Assembly (NCBI RefSeq): GCF_051106095.1
Contig: NC_135793.1
Location: 9,658,501-9,722,500, forward strand
DNA length: 64,000 nt
DNA from: Pogona vitticeps
Taxonomy: Eukaryota > Chordata > Lepidosauria > Squamata > Agamidae
Direction of reading: 5' to 3'
Position numbers and translations under genes: made by a program. Below are positions 1 to 12,089 of the stretch, piece after piece (the first letter of the stretch is position 1; the number at the start of each line of letters is the position of its first letter). The notes under the pieces were generated by a model, which had not been told where the DNA came from, made no database searches, and saw only the letters and a program-made list of their open reading frames with translations.

Positions 1-681
1 ACCAGAGCAGATCCAGGCTGCAAGGCCTACACTGGTAATCAGTTTGCTTATGGGCACAATCCAGAGTGCTGTTTCAAACTATTTTAAGGCCCTCCCTAGT
101 CTGGAACTGTGGTCCCTGAAGGAGAAGCTGCACCCATGTGGACCTACTGATTATCAAGATTGTCTGCTCAAGCCCTGCTTTGAACACACCCTCCTCTTGA
201 TGGCAATTTGGAGAACGAACAAAAACAAGGTCTTATTGTGGTGGCCTTCAGACTTAGGAAAACCCTTTCCCTCACAGGGAGAACGTCATCAAGGACCCAC
301 CTTAATAGATGGCAGGTTACTCTAAACTCAATGCCAACAAAAACTGTTCTTGTTTGCACTTGTTTGAGATGGTTTTAGAATTCTGTGATTTGTTTACCTT
401 TTGCAGATTGTTGTTTTAAGGTCAATCTTGTTACCCACGTTTTAAAATACTTGTCCCAAGTTGATTTGGGACAACAGAGTACATGTGTCTGTCTGGGGGT
501 GGGGGGCATAGAAAATACGAATCTGCCCAAAAGAACTGTGTGGGAATTTATTTGGCTAGAATCATCCCCCCCGCAAGAGCACTCGCTGCTCTTTCAACAC
601 ATTCGCCAACATTTAATTCTCCCCAAAACCTTATGAAGCAAGTTAGGTCACCCAACGCCACATGGCTCAAGCCGCCTAGAG

Positions 682-817
682 CAGTGGTCCCCAACCTTGG
701 GCCTCCAGATGTTCTTGGACTTCAACTCCCAGAAATCCTGGCCAACAGAGGTGGTGGTGTAGGCTTCTGGGAGTTGTAGTCCAAGAACATCTGGAGGCCC
801 AAGGTTGGGGACCACTG
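682..817. mobile_element. Palindromic hAT-type MITE, copy 1
   Basis: Two arms of about 60 bp begin CAGTGGTCCCCAACCTTGGG and end in the reverse complement, with a short spacer. The flanking 8-bp duplication GCCTAGAG (674-681 and 818-825) is perfect. The CAGTGGT end and 8-bp duplication are hAT hallmarks. There is no coding capacity. Confidence 0.88.
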
Positions 818-825
818 GCCTAGAG

Positions 826-881
826 TGTTCGCAATGAACAGATAGGCGGGGTATAAATGGAATAAATAAATAAATAAATAC
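826..881 (+). repeat. L2-like LINE 3' tail
   Basis: The segment ATAGGCGGGGTATAAATGG followed by an AATA repeat is the usual tail of squamate L2-type LINEs. It is only the terminal fragment and directly abuts the hAT element, which probably inserted into it. Confidence 0.5.
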
Positions 882-1104
882 CCAGTGAAGCTCCGCGGCC
901 ATGGGGGAATCTGAAACCAGGCATCTCCAGTCCTGGTCTAATACCAGAATCATTCTGTGGCACTAGCTTTCAATTTAGGGAGTTTTAAGGCAGAAACAAG
1001 CAGATTTTAAGCCTGAAAGATCTCCATTGCCCCTCCCCCTCCCATTTCAGCTCTTAGATCCACCCAATAAAACCCGATTCAATATATTTATGACTTCTGC
1101 ATCC

Positions 1105-1345
1105 AGGGATTTGTTGTGAGTATCTGTGTTAAATATCTGGCTGTAGAGCCAGAGGCTGGGAGTTCAATTCCCCCACTGGGCCTCCTGGGAGAAGAGGCAG
1201 CCTAGGTGGCCCTGGGCAAGCTTCCGAGTCCCACGGCAGCCACAGAAGAAGGTAAAGGTCAACCACCTCTGAGTACTCTGTACCTGGAGAACTCCAGAAA
1301 GGGTCACTATAAGTCACAATCGACTCAACGTGACATTATTACTAA
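1105..1345 (+). mobile_element. tRNA-headed SINE with GTCACAATCGAC-type tail
   Basis: The head GGCTGTAGAGCCAGAGGCT then GGGAGTTCAATTCCCC resembles a tRNA gene with B box. The body continues through CTGGGCAAGCTTC and ATAAGTCACAATCGACTC to an ATTATTA tail. A related copy lies on the other strand at about 3081-3313. Confidence 0.6.
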
Positions 1346-2805
1346 TTAACTGAACTTAACAAAGCACAGAACTCATTCCACAGAAAACCCATTGCTGGCT
1401 ACAGGGGTGGGAAAAATGTGTCCCTCCAGGTGTCGCAGCTTCTGTGAACCCCGGACAGCCGATGGTGAAGCACAATGGGTCACATTTTGCCTGCCTTTGA
1501 TTCAGGATAAGGGTTGGTTTGTGTTTAATGGCTTGCTGTTATTTTCACCCAGAGATTCCCCAGTAGATCCAGATCTATGCTACACCCACCCTCATCTGAA
1601 GGTGTATAGCAAAGCATCCATTCCCAAAACACAACACAATGACAGTAACACAACAGTTAAAATTTAGAAACACAGAAAATAGACACAGGTATGAAATGAG
1701 AGAAGACCTAGACACATACAATGATCAATTGCTATGATGATTTTAATGGCTGTGTTGTTTAACGTGTTTTAGTAATGGTTGCTAACCACATTAACCACTA
1801 TTCTTTCATAATGGAAGCCAAGCTAAGACAAAACAGTAATAATTAAAGTATCCGTACTCAGCAATAAACCTCACTAAGACAGCTGTTCTTTGCATGTAAG
1901 TTGTACTGAACTTAGTGAGATTTATTTCAGAGGAAATGGGGCTAAATGTCTCTCTTTCTTAGCCACATCTTTCTGAGAATAAACACAGGCAGCAATGCTG
2001 CAACCTATGCTTGTCGCTGGGCATAACAGATAATTAAAATCAGCCCATGTGTTTCTGCTTATTCTGAACATCAGCATCTTGTTCTGCTGATGAGCTTCCA
2101 AAGATAGCAGGGGCCGCCTGTTGTTAAGCAACTTTCACTAACCAAGTGTCCTCCAGATGTTTTAGACAACTTCTGTCCTTCTTGATCACTGCCCATTTGG
2201 GCTGAGGTTGTACTCCAAAACCTTCAGAAAAGTGCTGGATCAGGGGCAATGCAATGAGGCAATTCTTATAAGTTATTTTGCTGTTTGGGTTTCTTTTGAG
2301 CAAACTAGAAATGCATTGCACTTCGACTAGGTGGAAAAACATGCAGGAACATCTACACGCACACACACCTCTCTCGGCATTCATCATCAGAACAAAGCAA
2401 GCCCCACTACCTTGTGCGAAATTAAATTGTTTTTAAAAAAAAGCATTTCAAGGGGTGGCAGCGCCCTCTACTGGCTAAAGAAAAGAAAACAGGCGCAACT
2501 CGGCTCAAGCACTACTCAATAGGGACGGTGGACCCCAACCAAAGGGTGGGGTTTTCCCCTGTTTTTCTGCAATGCATGCAAAGTACCTGATGGAGCATTA
2601 CTGGGGAAAGCATCACTCTCATTGTCCACTAAGCGCAAAGAGAAAGGGAGGGACAGAGTTACAGAGAGCCTGGGACAGCTGGATATTGCTTCATTAGTTG
2701 GGATGGGATCCCCCAAAAGGGACTCCCCCTCTCCTCCCAGCCTGGGAAGCAGAAGTCTCCTCGGGACATGGTGGCCTTCTCAAGGACGGATAAGTAGCCG
2801 CTTAC

Positions 2806-5800
2806 CTTGCCCACGTTCCAAGAGCATCGGGCCACCTCCTGGCATGCCACCTGCGGGAGAAGACAGGCAGGTGAATGTCCTTCTTGGGGGCAAGATGGAT
2901 GGATTATGTGATGAGAAAAAAAAGGTCAGGAAAGCAAGAAGCAAACTTACTGAAAAACTGTTTACCAGAGAATATTGAGCAGCAGCTGCATAAAAAAATA
3001 TGCAGACACAGACACACACACAGAGACACACACTCGCTAACCAAACAACCCTGCTGGTTTATGATTACAGGTAAAGTTGTTAACAACAATAACGTGCCAT
3101 GTCAATTCTACCTGATGGTGACAGTTTTCAGGGCTTTCCAGGTAGAAAATAATCAGAACTGGCTTACCATTTCCTCCTTCTGGGGATATCCTGGCACTCT
3201 GCAGCTTGCCCAAAGCCTCACTGGCTGGCTTTTCTGAGATGGACAGTTCTGGAGAACTGAAGTCACCACCTTTGACTCCACAGTCAGATCCCTAGCTAGC
3301 TGAGCTATGTTGACTTAGCGACTGCGACTTAACGGCAACCCTATGAATGGGGAGATCTCTCAAATGTCCCGCTTCCCAAAGCCCTGCTCTGTTCTCATAA
3401 ACTCAAGCCTGTAGGTTCCTTCATGAAGTCAGTCCATCTCACATTTGGCCTTCCTCTTTTCCTGCTCCCTTCCACCTTTCCCAGCCCTATTGTCTTCTCC
3501 AGAGAATCATGCCTTCTCATGATGGGCCCAAATTAGGATAGCTGCCACCTTCATAGGGGTGTTTGGTGGGGAAACAGGAGAGGGCCTTCTCTGTTTGCTG
3601 CATTTCAACACATATGGAGAAGTTGAGGCACAGGAAGGCTGACTCGGGCAGATGCTCCTGCAGAATTCGGTGGGACTTTCTCCAAAGTAAATATGCATCG
3701 AATTACAACCTTAATACGTAACAGTGCAATCCGGTGTGTGGTTTACAAGGGAGTATGTCCCACTGAATTCAGGAGGCTTCCCCCAAATAAGGGGGTAAAA
3801 GATTAGAGTCTAATCTACCATATTTTTCTGTGTATAAGATGCCCCCATGTATAAGACCTTTCTACTTTTCTAACCCCAAATTAAGAAATCTAAGTGGGGC
3901 TTAGCAAGTGGAGGGGGAAAGCAGAAATCAAAGCACTTTGATGAGGGGGAAAGCACTTTCTTTGCAAGAAAGTGGACAGGGAAAGCAGGAATCATCAAAG
4001 CGCTTTGATTGCAAGAAAGTGGACACGGAAAGCACTTTCCTAGCAAGAAAGTGGAGGGGGAAAGCAGGAATCAAAGTTCTTTAATGATTCCCGCTTTCCC
4101 CCTCCACTTTCTCGGCAAGAAACTGGAGGGGGAAAGCAGGGATCAAAGTGCTTTGATCCCTTCACCCTCCTTACACTTCCATGTATAAGACGACCCTCAA
4201 TGTTTAATCTAAAGATTTTAGACAAAAGTATTGTCTTATACATGGAAAAATATGGTGATCCATTTCCATCACTCATCACTGGTCAGTGTGGCTGGGGAAT
4301 TTCAAGAGTTATAGCCCACAAAGCAACTTTTCCATACTCTGATCTGCACATACTTGGATCAACATTTACTGCAAACAAATCCAGGGCAAATGTTTGACAA
4401 GATACACGTTAAGCATCTCACCTCCTGGAGCCAAGGGTCCAGGTCCGGGGCCAGGCACGGAGGTTGGCATCTGACCTGGGGCTGGTACTCCTCCTTGCAT
4501 GGGTGGCTGCATCAGAGGAGGGGCTCCATTGACATGCATGCCTGCCTGTTTGGAAAAAAAGGAGGCAAGCTTATTCACGTCACAGAGGTGGCCATCACCC
4601 TGAATCTGAGTTGCCCCAACTCACCTGGGGAGCTCACATGGCAGAATGCTTCTTGACAGCAAAACATACCGTATTTTTCCATGTATAAATCTATGCCTTT
4701 GTCTAAAATCTTTAGACTAAAATTGAGGGTCATCTTATACATGGAAGTAAGCTGAGGAGAGAACAAAAACAACTGGAGGAGAAAGCAGGGATCAAAGCGA
4801 TCCTGCAGTGCTTTGATCCCTTTCCCCCCACCCTTGCTAAGCCCCACTTAGATTTCTTAATTTTGGATTAGAAAAGTGGGGGCGTCTTATACATGGGGGT
4901 GTCTCATACACGGAAAAATACGGTAATACCATTTATGCATCCAGAAAGACACAGTGCCAGAGGACTAACCCCTCCTTCTCCCTGATAGCTGGCTTTCAAC
5001 CTGCAGACAATGTTCTTCCATAGAGAATGTTAGATCATGCCTATTTCTTTTTGCAGTTCCAAGTGGTATGGCTCACATTAGTTGACCACTTTGGTAAGAG
5101 AAAGGCCTAAATCTTCATCAGCCTATGGAAGAGAACTGCTCCTCCTTCTCGTACAAACCCTCAATTGTCTCCCCATTAGGACGTCAGTGACATATCAGTT
5201 CCTTCTAATGGTGAACCATCTATAGCATGTGAACCTGGGGATCATGAGCACATACAATTGTCCTCCTGGAAGGATGGAACTTCAGCAGCCACTTTGCAGG
5301 GCTCACTATTAGAAAAACATAGACCCGCCTCCTTCCCAACCCTATTATGTTCAAGAAAAAAAAGATAACTGGCTATGCTGGCTTGGGCTTCCGGGAGGTG
5401 AGGTCTGCAGTGGCTGGAAGCAAAAGGCTGAAGATCACTGACATGCAACAACAACTCGTAGACCTTTTAAGCATGGAAGCAAAATCAAAACACTGGGCAG
5501 AGAACCAATGTTGCCAAAAGCCTCTGCCTCTTACTATGGGTTGTGGCTGGGAGACGGGGACGTTTGGCTGATTCATGGGTGCATTTGGCCCCGGTCCTCC
5601 AGGTCCTCCAGGCCCTCCGGGTCCAGGTCCTCCAGGCCCAGCTCCTGGCCCAGGCCCAGCTCCTTGCCCTGGGCCTGCTTGAGGGTTGCCAGGAATCAGA
5701 GACGGGACGGTAGTCTGGCGATGCAGAATTTTCTGGAAGCAAAATCAAAGAGCAGAGATAAATCTGTAAGCGTATCCACACAATGCCGCTAAATGTAAAA

Positions 5801-8800
5801 GGCATAGGCCTGCCAACCCTGGGCCCAGAGGGAACAAAGGAGAAAATACTACCACTTGGAAAAGTGACTTTACTGCTCCATCCATGTCAGAATCCTCCAG
5901 GCAGCTGTGCTGGCCTTAGAGTGTTATGAGCTGTAGTGCAAAAGGCAGCTTCTCTGATCTCTGTCGTTAAATCCCAAGATCATACACTCTAGAGACCACT
6001 ACTCTAGCCATGCTGGTGGGAACACGGCCGTTCCCAGAGTTATAGCTGAAAAAAAGAGAGATACAACCTTCTCCCAGCTGGAAGCTTACCAGCGCAATCT
6101 CCGGGTCGACAATCCGCATCACCACCTGGGCCTGCAGCAGGGCGTAGGCCAGCTGGGGGTTCTGCAGCAGCATGCTCCGGGCTTCCTGGGGGCTGTTCTG
6201 GACACACAGCTGATGGGAGAGGAGAGAGAAAGACTGGGAACAGATGTACCTCGGGGCTTTTGGAGCAACCTTTCCCCAGACCAAGCGCACAGGGAGAGTT
6301 CAAAGAGAAGAACACTTCAATCACAAAGAAAAATCAGAAACAAACAAACAAACAAAAAAGACTCGGTGGGAAAATTGGGTGCCCTTCACATGTTTGGGAG
6401 TGTAACTCCCATAATGCTTGAGCAGCAGCTAGTGCTTATAGAAACGGACACCTAAAACATCTGGAGGGTGCCAGATTGCTTCTTTCTGCTCTACTTTATT
6501 TATTAAGATATCTCTTACCTGCCCTACATCAAAAGATCTCAGATTTTACAAATCTATGATTATAAAAACAGTTCAATGTAATCTCATATAAACAAGTATA
6601 AAGCCTATTACCAAATACTCTTAAGATACAGTCACACAAAAATGTGCATAAATATGTCAGTCCCAAAATGAGCCCAGCATCAGCTTCAATCGGGCACCAG
6701 AGTGGGTGGGGTGGGATTCTGTCATTAGGGACCACTTCTACCTTGAGAGAAGAAGGGAGAAGGAAGGCCACTCTTTCATCCCTTGACATATTCAGCTGCA
6801 TATACAAAGAACCACAATGCCCTCCATACTGACCCCACTGCTTCTCCATGGACACCGGCTTTGCAACTCAAGTATCTCAACGAACTGAAGGGGATTTTGT
6901 TCTGAATCCAAGTTGGGGACCAGCTGCAGCTTCTCCATCTATCCTAGCCCTGACGATATGAGAACCCACCACATGTTCCTATACTGGCTTCTCGCCTGTT
7001 CCTGGCACCAGCGCAAACTCCTTGCTGTATCTAGTCTTCCCACATGAGATCCTTCAGTGGGAAGAACTGGGGACTGAGCCCCCTGGATATGTCTCCCATT
7101 AAACAGCTTTTATGGGTTGGCTGAAGTGAAGGCAGACTATTCCAGCCTTGTGAACCAGGCCATAACAAGTACTAGCCAGCTGAGAGGCTAGCGGGCCACG
7201 ATTCTATGTGGCCTTGAAAAGAACAAAAAGGAGGCTGCTTCCTCAAAGACCACATTCTACCAAACTGACTTGATAAGAGATGATGGGGCACCATTTCTCC
7301 TCCACAACTCCTGTCTGCTGGCACAAAAACTTATTTTTCCTCTGTGGTTAGTGAGGTAATGAAGTGGACCAGTGGAGGAAGACCTCGGAGATCCACCCCT
7401 TCTTCACTAAGGCTGTTCACTTGCCTCTACAGTAGTGGTCCCCAACCTTGCGCCTCCAGATGTTCTTGGACTACAACTCCCAGAAGCCTTCACCATCACC
7501 TCCGCTGGCCAGGATTTTTGGGAGTTGAAGTCCAAGAACATCTGGAGGCCCAAGGCTGGGGAACCACTGCTCTACAGCATGCCCGATCGCCAGGCTGGGT
7601 GTTCAAAACATGCTGAAGAATCCCTTGCTTGTCTACTAACCTTCATCTGCTTCATCAGCTCAAACATCTGCTCAGGTGGAAGGCTGGCCACAGCTCTGCT
7701 GATGGACTCGGGAGCATCTTCAGGGTTCACAGGGTCTCCATAGGGCGACTCTATGATGGGAGCGCCGGTACCCAGGCCTGGCAGAATGGATGGCAGAACC
7801 TTTATTATGACAAACGTTTGCCAGATCATAGCTGGGGCTCTCACCCTATTGCCCTCCGCAAGGCGTCTCACTTACTTTTTAGCTCTTCTTTATTCTTTTC
7901 GCTGGCGGCATTGTCCACACGCAGGGCTCGCCCGCTGAACTCACGCCCATTCAGGTTCCGCATGGCACTGAGGGCCGTTTCTTGGTCTTGGTACTCACAG
8001 AAGCCATAGCCTTTTGGTTTGCCGGTCTCTCGATCATATACCAATCTGGTCAGCAGAGCACAGAAAACCACACTCATCCCATGCGCTAAGACACGGGGGG
8101 GGGGGGGGAGGAGAGGCACTGCATAAGAAATAGTTTTATGCTACCGTGTTGGGGAATGGTGGCACTTTCATGTGCTGCTGGACTGCCACTCCCGTACAGT
8201 TTCAGCCATCACAGCCAACAGCTATGGGGCTGTAGAAGCTGCACTTCAAGAATATACAGAGGAGCACATTTGTACATCACTTTATCTCCAGGTCAAAGGT
8301 GGGAACCTCAAGATCTCAAGCTAATTAAATAAATAAGTTGGATTACAACTCCCACAATTTCTTGCTGCTGAAAATGTGGGTGATTTGCAGGAGCTGAAGT
8401 CCAAAACATCTGGAGGTACAAAGTCTTCTATCCTGTTGAATGTCTATCTAGCCCAGTATTTTCTGCTGTGACTCTCAGGTGCTCAGAAGAGGTTCTTCCC
8501 GTTATTCAGGGAACGGAGATGCCATGGATTGAAATGGGCACCTTCCGTGGGGAAAGCATGTGTTGTACTACTTAGCTATGCTTACATCTTGAATCCTCTG
8601 AATCTTTCTCAAACCCTTTGGCCACTCTCACCCAGTATATCAATATTTCAAGCAAAGATCCCATCATTTAGGAAACCCTAAGAATGGTGTTTCTCACCGG
8701 AAACTGACAACAGGTCCAACCTCTGAGAAAATATCCTTTAATTGTTCCTCTGTGGCTTCATATGGGATGTTCCCCACTGTGGGAAATAGAAAGAGAGAAG

Positions 8801-10148
8801 CTTATAATCAGCATCACCAGGCAGAAAAACTGGAGAAAAGCTCTGCATTTTGTAGACACATGTTAAGACACATTGATTCCATCAAGGTTTTAGAAATGGG
8901 AAATGGCTTTCCTGATGGCAATTTTGCTACCACACTTGTCACCATAGATTTAACTTTTTAAAAAGTTTTTTTCCAACATTTATACTGCCTTCTTGCCACT
9001 GTTTTAACTGAATTAATGGGTACTGACATTGCCTTGTGAACCTAGGTTGAGATACGATGGAGAAATACTACTGAAGAGGACAGCACAGAAAAAGATATTA
9101 AGATAAAAAGAGAGGGGAAAGAATGAGAAATCTTTACCAACCAATACTTTTTTGAACCCATTATTTCAAGGTGCCCAAAAGGGCCATGATTCATTTAATT
9201 TCTCATATACCAACTACTTATAAGCATGCTATTTAGTATTCAAAACAAAGGAAGCCTCAAGAGAAAGATGAGTTCAAACTCCCTGCAAAAATGGCAATGA
9301 CCAGAACTACATTAAAAGACCACTATGCTGTTCCTGATGACCGCATACAGATGTCAAAGCTGGATAGTGAAGAAAGCTGAATTTATATAAGCGATGATTT
9401 ACGGCGGTCACCCCTTAACTCTTTCCTTTCCTCAACAAGCTCCCTGACCGAAACTAGTACCAGGATACCGTCCATTAAGTCAGGCCATCCCCTATTTGTT
9501 CAGTTCTCACCAAACTCTCCTCCTCCCGAGATGCTGAACCACAACTGGCAACACAGCAATCATGCTGGACAGAAGCGCTTTCCCTCACCATCCCAATTCC
9601 ACAAGCAAAGGCCTCTTTTGGGGGATGGGAAATAATGCCATTGTTCACACAAGAAAAGAGCCTGGGCGCTACAGCCACCAGTGATGGGATATTTGGACTG
9701 CTGGGGCGTGGAGGCAACCCCAAGATCCTCCCTCGGGGACTCTGGGCCAGGCCCCCTCCCCAGCCCTGCAGCCAGAGCGACCTCGTAGGATGATTGTGAG
9801 GAGAAAAGTCGAGTGGAGGGACACCACGTCCTCCACGCTGAAAGGGCTTCAGGGAAAAACCAGGGGTGGTGGATGACACGGCCCCCTTCCCCCGCCCCCC
9901 TGGCACCTCGAGAGTAAGCCTCTGTTCCCCAGAAGGAGCCCCCGGGCGAGCCGCGCGGTGGGTCTCCAGGGGGACCGAAAGGAGGGGCGAGGACCCGCCG
10001 AGACCGCCTCGGATCTTCCCGCCGCTCCCTCCGAGAAACGGGGGGGTGTCGCGTCCGCCTCTGGGCACCCCCTCTTCCCGCCGCCCTCACCGAACACGGA
10101 GCGCAGGGACCGGTCCACCGCGGGGTCCCGCACCGACAACCCCGCCAT
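2806..10148 (-). CDS. CSTF2: Cleavage stimulation factor subunit 2 (CstF-64), exons 1-8, partial at left edge
   Basis: CstF-64 is the nuclear RNA-binding subunit of CstF. It binds the U/GU-rich element downstream of poly(A) sites during pre-mRNA 3'-end cleavage. Coding exons on the minus strand, in transcript order: 10148-10091, 8776-8698, 8045-7876, 7777-7641, 6209-6090, 5732-5535, 4545-4422, 2850-2806. All junctions are GT-AG and in frame, giving about 310 residues; human CstF-64 is about 577, so the C-terminal half (MEARA-type repeats and Pcf11-binding end) is off the left edge. The start [19 protein letters not shown] matches the family N-terminus. The RRM (about 16-94) contains RNP motifs seen as VGNIPY and KGYGFCEYQ. 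The hinge (about 108-190, ESPYG...[10 protein letters not shown]) binds CSTF3/symplekin. Exon 6 is unusually rich in Gly/Pro. The gene is head to head with TYW2. The intergenic and intronic repeats do not disturb the exons. I recognise it with high certainty by recalled family sequence. Confidence 0.96.
3081..3313 (-). mobile_element. tRNA-headed SINE, diverged
   Basis: The reverse complement reads CTCAGCTAGCTAGGGATCTG, then TTTGGGCAAGCTGCAG, then CACCATCAGGTAGAATTGAC and an AACGTTATTGTTGTT-like end. This parallels the SINE at 1105-1345 segment by segment, with many substitutions, so it is an old copy. Confidence 0.5.
3318..3545 (-). repeat. Probable RTE-like LINE 3' fragment
   Basis: The plus strand reads GCGACTGCGACTTAACGGC, then CTTCATGAAGTCAGTCCATC and CCTTCTCATGATGGGCCCAA. 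It is similar in layout to the 3' regions of RTE LINEs (compare TCTCATCATGAGATGGCCAA in the BovB piece at 31738-32001). Family assignment is from memory and uncertain. Confidence 0.4.
3818..4255. mobile_element. TA-flanked palindromic MITE (CCGTATTTTTC ends), copy 1
   Basis: The ends CCATATTTTTCTGTGTATAA and its complement near 4236-4255 are separated by repeated units based on AAGTGGAGGGGGAAAGCAGG and ATCAAAGCACTTTGAT. Left flank is TA; the right flank has drifted. It resembles a Tc1/mariner-type non-autonomous element with internal tandem expansion. Confidence 0.7.
4669..4923. mobile_element. TA-flanked palindromic MITE, copy 2
   Basis: It begins CCGTATTTTTCCATGTATAA and ends with the complement (GGAAAAATACGG), flanked by TA on both sides (4667-4668, 4924-4925). 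This is the shortest and cleanest copy in the window. Confidence 0.78.
7433..7569. mobile_element. Palindromic hAT-type MITE, copy 2
   Basis: Same arms as copy 1, with a perfect 8-bp duplication CTCTACAG at 7425-7432 and 7570-7577. It lies in CSTF2 intron 4, about 65 bp from exon 4. Confidence 0.88.
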
Positions 10149-10800
10149 CTTCTCCGCCTCTTTCTCCCCCAGCAACTCCGGCTCCCAACCCGCCCCTCTT
10201 GAGCTTCCTTCCGGTCCGGCCCCCAAAGCCTCCCTCCCCGCTTCCTTTCTGATTCCGGTCCCTCCGCCTTTCCCGCACGTTCGGAAACAGGACCCCCAAC
10301 GGCAACCGGCCGCGCTGGCCGCCGTCACCCTTCATCCCTTTCTTTATTAAAAGTCGAGATGCTGTGGCGTGCGTTACATCCTGAAACGGGGCCCGCGTCC
10401 CCCAGCAGCATAAATAATAATATCTCTGGAGATTTAGATCTAGCCCTATAGAAGAGACACCTGTTCTTTCAATAAATTAGGAGAAACAGGAATTATTTCA
10501 TACTTATGGGAGTAAATGTTATCATATTCCACGATGTGTCCGTTTTTCAGATGTTTGACGAAAGGAGTTGCTAACAAGTTTGGGGGGTGCAGGAATATCC
10601 GCACGGATGGTTAGACAACCCCCCTTTTGCCCCAAACCAAAATGGCGGCTGAAGGGCCTGCCTCAACAAAGATGGCCGCTCTACTGACCCACCAACGAGT
10701 CTGAAGGGCTAGAGGGGCGGCGGCGAGTGAAGTAGAAGGAGATGGTGGTGGTGAGGTGGGCGCGCACGGCTGAAGGTACGGGAGGCATTGCGGTTGAAGA
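9880..10800. promoter_or_regulatory. Shared CpG-island promoter between CSTF2 and TYW2
   Basis: This stretch is GC-rich and dense in CpG. It contains CSTF2 exon 1 (start codon 10148-10146) and the roughly 650 bp upstream that separate it from the TYW2 side. Two YY1-like motifs, AAAATGGCGGCTG at about 10639-10651 and AAAGATGGCCGCT at about 10668-10680, are typical of TATA-less housekeeping promoters. TYW2's first coding exon (12079) is preceded by a splice acceptor, so its non-coding first exon probably lies at the right end of this island. Possible donors are near 10751 and 10775; I cannot choose between them. Long open frames across the island are a product of base composition. Confidence 0.75.
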
Positions 10801-11082
10801 CGCCGTCAATACAGTAATAGTATTCTTTGGAGAAAAGGGGTGCCAGGAGGCAGCCTAGGACGAGGGTGGGATGATGAAGCCTCTGCAACGGTTCCTGGAA
10901 GGGTGGGCAGAAAAAACGTGGTAGGGAAAAACGGCGAAGAGCCCTGTGTCACCTGAAAGGCGACCACGTGGTTTTTTTTTTTTTTTTGGCCTAAAGGTGG
11001 AGGGGGCGGGTGGCAAACGAGAAGTTGCTGGTGTTTTAAGAGGCCACAAGACTGTTGCTTTCCCCTTTCTGTGTGCCTAATA

Positions 11083-11509
11083 CGGTGGTGCCTCGCTAGA
11101 CGATGATAATCCGTTCCATTGAAATCGCTGTTTAGTGAAATCATCGTCTAGCGAAAAGCATTTCCCCATTGGAATGCATTGAAACCTGTTTAATGCGTTC
11201 CAATGGGGAAGAATCGTCGTTGTCTAGCAAAGATCGGCCATAGGAAAGTCGCTTTGCAAACTGCCGATCAGCTGTTTAAATCGCTGTCTTGCAAAGCTTA
11301 GGTCCCGAAAACACCCGTTTTGCGAGTGCGGAGGGAGCTGTCATAATCGCCGTCTAGCGAAAATCGGTTTGTGAAACAGGGACCAAACATTGTCTAGCAA
11401 AATTCCCCCATAGAAATCACTCTTTTGCGAATCGCTATAGCCATCGCAAAAAGTCCATGTCTAGCAAAAAAACTGTCATGCAGGGTAACTGTCTAGCGAG
11501 GCACCACTG
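11083..11509. mobile_element. Pogo/Tigger-like MITE, CTAGACGATG subfamily
   Basis: Ends are CGGTGGTGCCTCGCTAGACG and TCTAGCGAGGCACCACTG, flanked by TA on both sides. The interior repeats GTCTAGCGAAA-like units and contains a hairpin core (about 11160-11211: TTTCCCCATTGGAATGCATT against AATGCGTTCCAATGGGGAA). The TA duplication and CAGTGG ends point to Tc1/mariner-pogo mobilisation. It closely resembles the copy at 53733-54156. Confidence 0.75.
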
Positions 11510-12089
11510 TATACTCGGGATTCAGCCGATGGGGCTTTCTCTGCATTCGGGTGTGGGTGTGCACGAGGGCATCCCTGTGGGTAGGTTGCCTTTGCCTGGC
11601 CTTATTGTGCAAATCAGTACAAGCATGCTTCCTTAGAAAGCCATGGCCTCTATTTTGAAAATATCTGTACAGGGTTCACACGTGATGCAAGGAATAAAAG
11701 ACGGAAATAAGTGATGAGTGATGGTAGTACACTTGATTTCTGGAAACTAGGATTATAAAACCATTCAGCACTTTTCAGAAAAGCAGAAAATGTGTTTTTT
11801 TTTAAAAATTATCACTGGAGCTGCAGTTTTCACACTCATAATTTGAAGTCAATCAGAGGTACACACGACTGCTCTGTAAGAAGTTGTCTTGCTACCGTTG
11901 TTCCTGTGTTGTGATCAGCCACAAGCTCAGTGGAAAAAAAAGAGTTAAATTCTTCAGATATTCTCATTTTTCAGATTAGTTTTCTAAAGAGAAGCCTGTG
12001 GTTGGCAGGGCCATTCCAGGTTGAAGCTCCCCGGTTCTGTTTTAGACCCCCAAACATTTATGTTTTCCTTCCCTCCAGTTTCTTTCAAG

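Larger units (their letters stand above)
1..2805. other. CSTF2 intron 8, no exon recognised
   Basis: The next expected CSTF2 segment (QVPMQDPRAAM-like) is not found here on the minus strand, so this is read as intron 8 continuing off the left edge. It holds a palindromic hAT element (682-817), an L2-like tail just after it, and a tRNA-headed SINE (about 1105-1345). I see nothing recognisable in the remainder. Confidence 0.6.

Noticed and set aside
1-2805. Search for the remaining CSTF2 exons.
   Set aside because: No segment on the minus strand encodes the expected QDPRAAM, MEARA-repeat or C-terminal sequences, so they are taken to be off the left edge.
9475-10350. Several long open frames on both strands around 9.5-10.35 kb.
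   Set aside because: They come from the high GC content of the CpG island and have compositionally biased, non-homologous translations. Only the CSTF2 exon 1 frame is real.
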